A stretch of DNA of 64,000 nucleotides. Origin: Brenneria nigrifluens DSM 30175 = ATCC 13028 (GTDB lineage Bacteria; Pseudomonadota; Gammaproteobacteria; Enterobacterales; Enterobacteriaceae). The number at the start of each line of letters is the position of its first letter. Position 1 is the first letter of the stretch. A model generated the notes under the pieces. It was given only the letters and a program-made list of their open reading frames with translations, ran no database searches and was not told the origin of the DNA. Below, in pieces: positions 59,742-64,000 of the stretch. A program made the position numbers and the translations under genes. The DNA lies in the NCBI RefSeq assembly GCF_005484965.1, contig NZ_CP034036.1, positions 4,650,001 to 4,714,000 of the forward strand. The letters are read 5' to 3'.

Positions 59742-60871
59742 CCTACGACGCGCAAAATAAACCGCAGCCTCGCGACGTGCTGGACGCGCTGGCTGAAATC
59801 GCTCCGGACAGCGAACTGGCCGCCGCCAGAAAGACCCGTGAAGCGGCCACGCGCCATATTCAGGGCAGCTATGAGACGATCTTCGCCGCCGGCGAGGAGG
59901 AAGCCCTGCCGTTATCCCTGCGTTTCTGGCTGACGGAGAAAGTCAGCGGCTGGCATCAGGATGAGCAGCTACAGCGCTTTTACGCCGCCAGAGCGGCCGA
60001 AACCGGCGAACCGCCATCAACGCCGGCGCGGCAACTGGCGCTGGCGCACGCCGAGCTTCTGACGCGCTCGCCCATCAGCGCGGAGGCGTCTCAGCTACGG
60101 GCGCTGGAACAGGCGGGCTGGTCGGCGGACGATATCGTTACGCTCTCGCAGCTGGTGGCTTTCGTCAGCTTCCAGAGCAGGCTGCTGCGCGGCTACCGCC
60201 TGATTGCCGGACAGCGGGTCAGCCAGCCGCACTCACAGGCCGCGGTCGCCGGCCGTTGGCATACGCACCCCGCCACACAGAGCGGAAAAGCGGCTCCGCA
60301 GGCGTTTACCCAGGCCGGATTGGAGTGGGAACCCTGGATTGCCCCCAAGCCGCTGGCGGAATTCAATGCCGACCAACAGGCGATTCTGGCGCGCTTCGGC
60401 CATACCAACTCTGATTATTTCCGTCTGCTGGGGCGTAACCTGCCGGTGCTGGAACAGCGCACGCTAACGGACAAGGGGATTTTCTATACCTCCGGCGGAT
60501 TGCCGCGTAAAGAGCGGGAACTGGTGGCCGCCATCACCAGCAAGGTGAACGGCTGCATTTATTGCGCTTCCGTGCACGCCGCCAAGGCCAGCCAGCTGTC
60601 CAAACAGCATGACGACGTACAACGCTTGCTGGACGTAACGCCCGGCGGCGATTTGACCATCGGCCAGAACCCGCGCTGGCAGGCGATTATCGATTTCACC
60701 GCCCGCCTGTCGGTCACCCCGGCGCAGGTTAACGCCAACGATCTGGCGCGGCTGCGCGAACAGGGGCTGGATACGCTGGAGATTGTCGATGTGGTGCAGT
60801 CGGCGGCGTTCTTTGCCTGGGCGAACCGGCTGATGCTGACGCTGGGAGAACCCTTCTGGCCGGAGTTCTGA
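59738..60871 (+). CDS. Fused CMD/AhpD-like peroxidase-domain protein
   Basis: A 377-residue protein starting at ATG 59738 (MTYDAQNKPQ). The N-terminal half is an all-helical CMD-type domain without a cysteine pair; the C-terminal half (from about residue 200) is AhpD-like with the redox motif CIYCASVH (CxxCxxxH) at about residue 270, preceded by KERELVAAITSKVNG. In some genomes these are two separate adjacent genes, so this is a fusion. AhpD-like proteins reduce peroxides or act as disulfide partners; here it could deal with peroxide made by uncoupled monooxygenase turnover. Confidence 0.82.
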   Translation: MTYDAQNKPQPRDVLDALAEIAPDSELAAARKTREAATRHIQGSYETIFAAGEEEALPLSLRFWLTEKVSGWHQDEQLQRFYAARAAETGEPPSTPARQLALAHAELLTRSPISAEASQLRALEQAGWSADDIVTLSQLVAFVSFQSRLLRGYRLIAGQRVSQPHSQAAVAGRWHTHPATQSGKAAPQAFTQAGLEWEPWIAPKPLAEFNADQQAILARFGHTNSDYFRLLGRNLPVLEQRTLTDKGIFYTSGGLPRKERELVAAITSKVNGCIYCASVHAAKASQLSKQHDDVQRLLDVTPGGDLTIGQNPRWQAIIDFTARLSVTPAQVNANDLARLREQGLDTLEIVDVVQSAAFFAWANRLMLTLGEPFWPEF

Positions 60872-60920
60872 TTTAGCGACGGCCGCGCCGCCGCATCGCT
60901 GGAGATTTATGCCTTTTCTG

Positions 60921-60949
60921 CGGCATCCGTCTGGATGCCGTATCGTTTT
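60921..60949 (+). terminator. Rho-independent terminator of the ABC-monooxygenase operon
   Basis: CGGCATCC-GTCT-GGATGCCG, an 8-bp perfect stem, is followed by TATCGTTTTTCTTTT, 50 bases after the CMD/AhpD gene. Confidence 0.85.
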
Positions 60950-60994
60950 TCTTTTCAAGCTTGCCGCTCCCGGTACCATCAATTCCCCGACCTG

Positions 60995-61009
60995 ATAGCC
61001 TAGAGCTAT
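60995..61009. promoter_or_regulatory. OxyR-like half-site upstream of katG
   Basis: ATAG-N7-CTAT (ATAGCCTAGAGCTAT) is one complete half of the OxyR motif ATAGnTnnnAnCTAT. The second half, expected 7 bases further on, is poor. The site is 113 bases before the katG ATG; katG is an OxyR target in enterobacteria. Confidence 0.4.
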
Positions 61010-61121
61010 TACAACATTAATATCATTCGACTTTACCTATAACCGTACAATCTCTAGGATGAATCATCCGTCAACAGGACCCGATAACTGATTATTCAAG
61101 AACAAAAGGTAGGGAAATATT

Positions 61122-63305
61122 ATGTCAACCGAAGCGAAATGCCCGTTTGGTCACGGCGCCGCCGGCAAAGATAGTGCCGCCGCCGGCACCACCAACCGCG
61201 ACTGGTGGCCGAATCAACTGCGCGTCGATCTGCTGAGCCAACACTCATCCCGCTCGAATCCGCTGGATCCGACGTTCAATTACCGCGCAGCATTCAACAC
61301 GCTGGATTACCAGGCGCTGAAGAACGACCTGCGTAAGTTGATGACCGACTCGCAAGATTGGTGGCCTGCCGATTTTGGTCACTATGGTCCGCAGTTTGTC
61401 CGCATGGCGTGGCACAGCGCCGGCACCTACCGCGCCGCGGACGGGCGCGGCGGCGGCGGGCGAGGCCAGCAGCGTTTCGCGCCGCTGAACGCCTGGCCGG
61501 ACAACGTCAATATCGACAAATCCCGACGCCTGCTGTGGCCGATCAAGCAGAAATACGGCCAGGCGATCTCCTGGGCCGACCTTTTTATCCTGACCGGCAA
61601 TGTGGCGCTGGAGACCATGGGTTTCCGCACCTTCGGTTTCGGCGGCGGCCGCGAAGACACATGGGAACCCGATCAGGACGTCAACTGGGGTTCCGAAACC
61701 ACATGGCTTGCCCACCGGCCGGCCGACAAACTCGATGAGAAACTCGGCGCCACCGAGATGGGCCTGATCTACGTCAACCCGGAAGGCCCGAATTCCAGCG
61801 GCGATCCGGTTGCCGCCGCTAACGCCATCCGCGTGACTTTCGCCCGCATGGGGATGAACGACGAAGAAACCGTTGCACTGATCGGCGGCGGACACACCTT
61901 CGGCAAAACCCACGGCGCGGCGCCCGAATCTCATAAAGGAGCGGATCCCGAAGCGGCCGGTCTGGAAGCCCAAGGCCTTGGCTGGGCGAGCGATTACGGC
62001 ACCGGACACGGCAACGACGCCATCGGCAGCGGCCTGGAAGTCATTTGGACGCAGACGCCGGCGCAGTGGAGCAACTACTTCTTCGAAAACTTATTCAAAT
62101 ATGAATGGGTGCAGACCCGCAGCCCGGCCGGTCTGATCCAATGGGAAGCCAGGGACGCCGAAGAGATTATTCCCGACCCGCACGATCCGTCGAGAAAGCG
62201 TAAGCCGACTATGCTGACGACCGACCTGTCGCTGCGCATTGATCCGGCCTACGAGAAAATCTCGCGTCGATTCCTGGAAAATCCGCAGGCTTTTGCCGAG
62301 GCGTTCGCCCGCGCCTGGTTCAAACTAACCCACCGCGACATGGGGCCGCGCTCGCGCTACCTCGGCCCGGAAGTCCCCAGCGAAAACCTGATTTGGCAGG
62401 ATCCGCTGCCCGCCGTCAATCATCCCCTGATTGACGAAGCGGATGCCGCCGCACTCAAGGCCAGAGTGCTGGAGGCGGGCCTGACCCTGTCCGAACTGGT
62501 CGGCACCGCGTGGGCTTCGGCCTCCACCTTCCGCGGCGGCGACAAGCGCGGCGGCGCCAATGGCGCGCGCATTCGCCTGTCACCGCAGAAGGAGTGGGAG
62601 GTCAACCAGCCCGAAAAACTGGCCAGGGTGCTGGGTGCTTTGCAAGCCATCCAGCGCGACTTCAATCAGGAGGCGGGCAACGGTAAACAGGTGTCGCTGG
62701 CGGATCTGATCGTGCTGGCGGGAAACGCCGGCATCGAACAGGCGGCGAAGTCGGCCGGTCATGCGGTGACGGTGCCGTTCACGCCCGGCCGCACCGATGC
62801 CACGCAGGAGCAGACGGACGTCGATGCCTTCTCCAAGCTTGAACCGGCCGCAGACGGCTTCCGCAACTACGAGGCGGCCGGACTTACGACGCCCGCCGAG
62901 GTGGCGCTGATCGATAAGGCGCAGTTGCTGACGCTGACCGCGCCCGAGCTGACTGTGCTGATTGGCGGTCTGCGCGCGATCAACATCAACGCCGACGGCT
63001 CCGACAACGGTATTTTCACCCATCGACCCGGCGCGCTGACCAACGATTTCTTCGTCAACCTGCTGGATATGGGCACCACGTGGCAAGCGGTTTCGTCAGG
63101 CGCAAATCGCTATGAAGGACGCGACCGCCACAGCGGAGAAGTGAAGTGGACCGCGACGCGCGCCGATCTGGTGTTCGGTTCCAACGCCCAGCTGCGCGCT
63201 CTGGCGGAAGTGTATGCCAGCGCGGACGCCCAGGCGAAGTTTGTGCAAGACTTCGTCGCCGCCTGGAACAAAGTGATGAATCTGGATCGTTTTGACCTGG
63301 CGTAA
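61122..63305 (+). CDS. katG: Catalase-peroxidase KatG
   Basis: A 727-residue bifunctional haem enzyme (E. coli KatG 726) that degrades hydrogen peroxide. The distal site RMAWHSAGTYR supplies Arg and His; the proximal haem ligand is in LIGGGHTFGKTHGA. The Trp-Tyr-Met adduct residues specific to catalase-peroxidases are in VRMAWH, LIYVNPEG and ARMGMND. Both peroxidase domains are complete; the C-terminal one lacks haem as usual. AGGTAGGG precedes the ATG. It has its own promoter region and terminator and is not part of the upstream operon. Confidence 0.97.
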   Translation: MSTEAKCPFGHGAAGKDSAAAGTTNRDWWPNQLRVDLLSQHSSRSNPLDPTFNYRAAFNTLDYQALKNDLRKLMTDSQDWWPADFGHYGPQFVRMAWHSAGTYRAADGRGGGGRGQQRFAPLNAWPDNVNIDKSRRLLWPIKQKYGQAISWADLFILTGNVALETMGFRTFGFGGGREDTWEPDQDVNWGSETTWLAHRPADKLDEKLGATEMGLIYVNPEGPNSSGDPVAAANAIRVTFARMGMNDEETVALIGGGHTFGKTHGAAPESHKGADPEAAGLEAQGLGWASDYGTGHGNDAIGSGLEVIWTQTPAQWSNYFFENLFKYEWVQTRSPAGLIQWEARDAEEIIPDPHDPSRKRKPTMLTTDLSLRIDPAYEKISRRFLENPQAFAEAFARAWFKLTHRDMGPRSRYLGPEVPSENLIWQDPLPAVNHPLIDEADAAALKARVLEAGLTLSELVGTAWASASTFRGGDKRGGANGARIRLSPQKEWEVNQPEKLARVLGALQAIQRDFNQEAGNGKQVSLADLIVLAGNAGIEQAAKSAGHAVTVPFTPGRTDATQEQTDVDAFSKLEPAADGFRNYEAAGLTTPAEVALIDKAQLLTLTAPELTVLIGGLRAININADGSDNGIFTHRPGALTNDFFVNLLDMGTTWQAVSSGANRYEGRDRHSGEVKWTATRADLVFGSNAQLRALAEVYASADAQAKFVQDFVAAWNKVMNLDRFDLA

Positions 63306-63333
63306 CGCGGCGGATCGGGACTAAGCCATTGCC

Positions 63334-63366
63334 ATCGACTGGTGCACCCGCACCGGTCGATTTTTC
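63334..63366 (+). terminator. Rho-independent terminator of katG
   Basis: ATCGACTGGTGC-ACCC-GCACCGGTCGAT, a 12-bp stem with one G-U pair, is followed by TTTTTC, 29 bases after the katG stop. Confidence 0.88.
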
Positions 63367-63461
63367 AATCTGGATAATCGGTATTGGCTCAGACCTAATC
63401 CTTTTGCTTGCCGCTATGCTATTCCTTATCAATCCCGCCAGGTTTGCAGAACAACGTTTCA

Positions 63462-64000
63462 TCACGCTGACGTGGCGAATTTCAATAGCCGCTCGTAATC
63501 ACCCCTATCCGCCTCTTTCAGGGCTGCAATATATTCCAATCTTTGCGCATCCGACGACGCTAAATTTCCGCTATTGTTACCCCAGGAAAAATGCTCATAT
63601 CCCAACGACTGGCGCAGTATGTCGCAAAAGATACGGGAATGACGCCCATTACCGTTGGGGAATGGGTGAATCCACACTATATCCCGGTGTAACCTCAGGC
63701 AGATTTCATCAATTTTAAATATATTGTTTTGAACCCAATATGCAACATTATCAAGAGCATTCCTCACCTGCGTGGATATCATGTGAGGCGGAGTGTTGCC
63801 AATATTCACCTCACGAATTCTAAACCGTCCGGCCCATTGCCAGGTCTCATCAAACATCCGCTTATGCAAGTTAATGCAAAAATCCACCGTCAAAACCTGG
63901 TCGCAGGTCAGACGCTGCCTGCGTACCCAGTTAAGCGCTTCTTGTATGTTTGTTTTCTCGAACTCGTTAAGGTCTTCGCGTGTGGTAATGTAATCAGGAA
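63462..64000 (-). CDS. Fic-domain protein, mobile mystery protein B type, 5' end outside window
   Basis: The minus-strand frame is open from 63462 to the right edge, at least 178 codons. The Fic active-site motif HPFPNGNGRHSR is complete, so AMP or another nucleotide-type group transfer is expected. The upstream part PDYITTREDLNEFEKTNIQ, read beyond the internal TTG at 63893, matches the N-terminal pattern of mobile mystery protein B, which usually occurs beside a small HTH protein A on mobile DNA. That partner would be past the window edge. It is convergent with katG. A toxin-antitoxin-like pair is plausible. Confidence 0.85.
   Translation of the reverse strand, partial: PDYITTREDLNEFEKTNIQEALNWVRRQRLTCDQVLTVDFCINLHKRMFDETWQWAGRFRIREVNIGNTPPHMISTQVRNALDNVAYWVQNNIFKIDEICLRLHRDIVWIHPFPNGNGRHSRIFCDILRQSLGYEHFSWGNNSGNLASSDAQRLEYIAALKEADRGDYERLLKFATSA

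Overview
The window looks like an Enterobacterales chromosome, most probably a soft-rot or plant-associated relative (Pectobacteriaceae/Brenneria/Serratia-like). The block yhjD-kdgK-yhjJ-(acrD)-dctA-hmsP/pdeK keeps the gene set of the E. coli yhj/kdgK/dctA region. A short TACCC...GGGTA palindromic element of the kind I recall from Serratia/Pectobacterium-type genomes is also present. The species assignment is inference; the gene-level calls come from the translated sequence.

Layout. (1) 1-9650 is the late end of a P2-like prophage or tailocin: two unknown phage-associated genes, then tail genes U, T, E/E', FII and FI on the minus strand, and D and ogr on the plus strand. A two-gene cargo module (zinc-ribbon membrane protein, VasI/TagO-like exported protein) follows. 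Relative to P2 the FI-U cassette is inverted, and FI and D diverge from one perfect Ogr box. (2) 9650-10893 is decayed accessory DNA: a DUF4760 gene broken by a miniature element plus a frameshift, preceded by two tiny ORFs and a terminator. (3) 10894-22944 is mostly core: a Tat-exported flavoprotein, yhjD, kdgK (with a KdgR-like operator), yhjJ, acrD (with a BaeR-like box), dctA and an HmsP/PdeK homologue without its EAL domain.

(4) 23362-42275 is devoted to nitrogen scavenging. The minus-strand rpiR-ddpXABCDF operon imports and cleaves D-Ala-D-Ala. A divergent plus-strand operon encodes a polar amino acid type ABC importer, an M20 amidohydrolase, a DUF1989 protein and an XRE-cupin regulator. 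A BMP-type nucleoside-like importer and a CE4-fold hydrolase follow. Two sigma-54 type promoters face away from each other across 30367-30715 with GGTGCA NtrC-like half-sites between them, and a third candidate precedes the BMP operon. The hydrolase set suggests stepwise opening of a cyclic amide, imide or ureide; the substrate is unknown.

(5) 42362-51859 holds eamA and an L-galactonate/uronate region: an RhmT-like MFS permease and fuconate dehydratase-like enzyme, then lgoR and lgoD diverging around a near-perfect 28-bp palindrome, uxaB, and a frameshifted uxaA. KdgK encoded at 13952 would complete the route from L-galactonate to KDPG if UxaA were functional. (6) 51958-63305 contains a lipoprotein serine hydrolase, a five-gene ABC importer/flavin monooxygenase/AhpD-like locus, and katG with an OxyR-like site. 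(7) A Fic-domain gene of the mobile mystery protein B type runs off the right edge. No tRNA, rRNA, CRISPR or integrase was seen.
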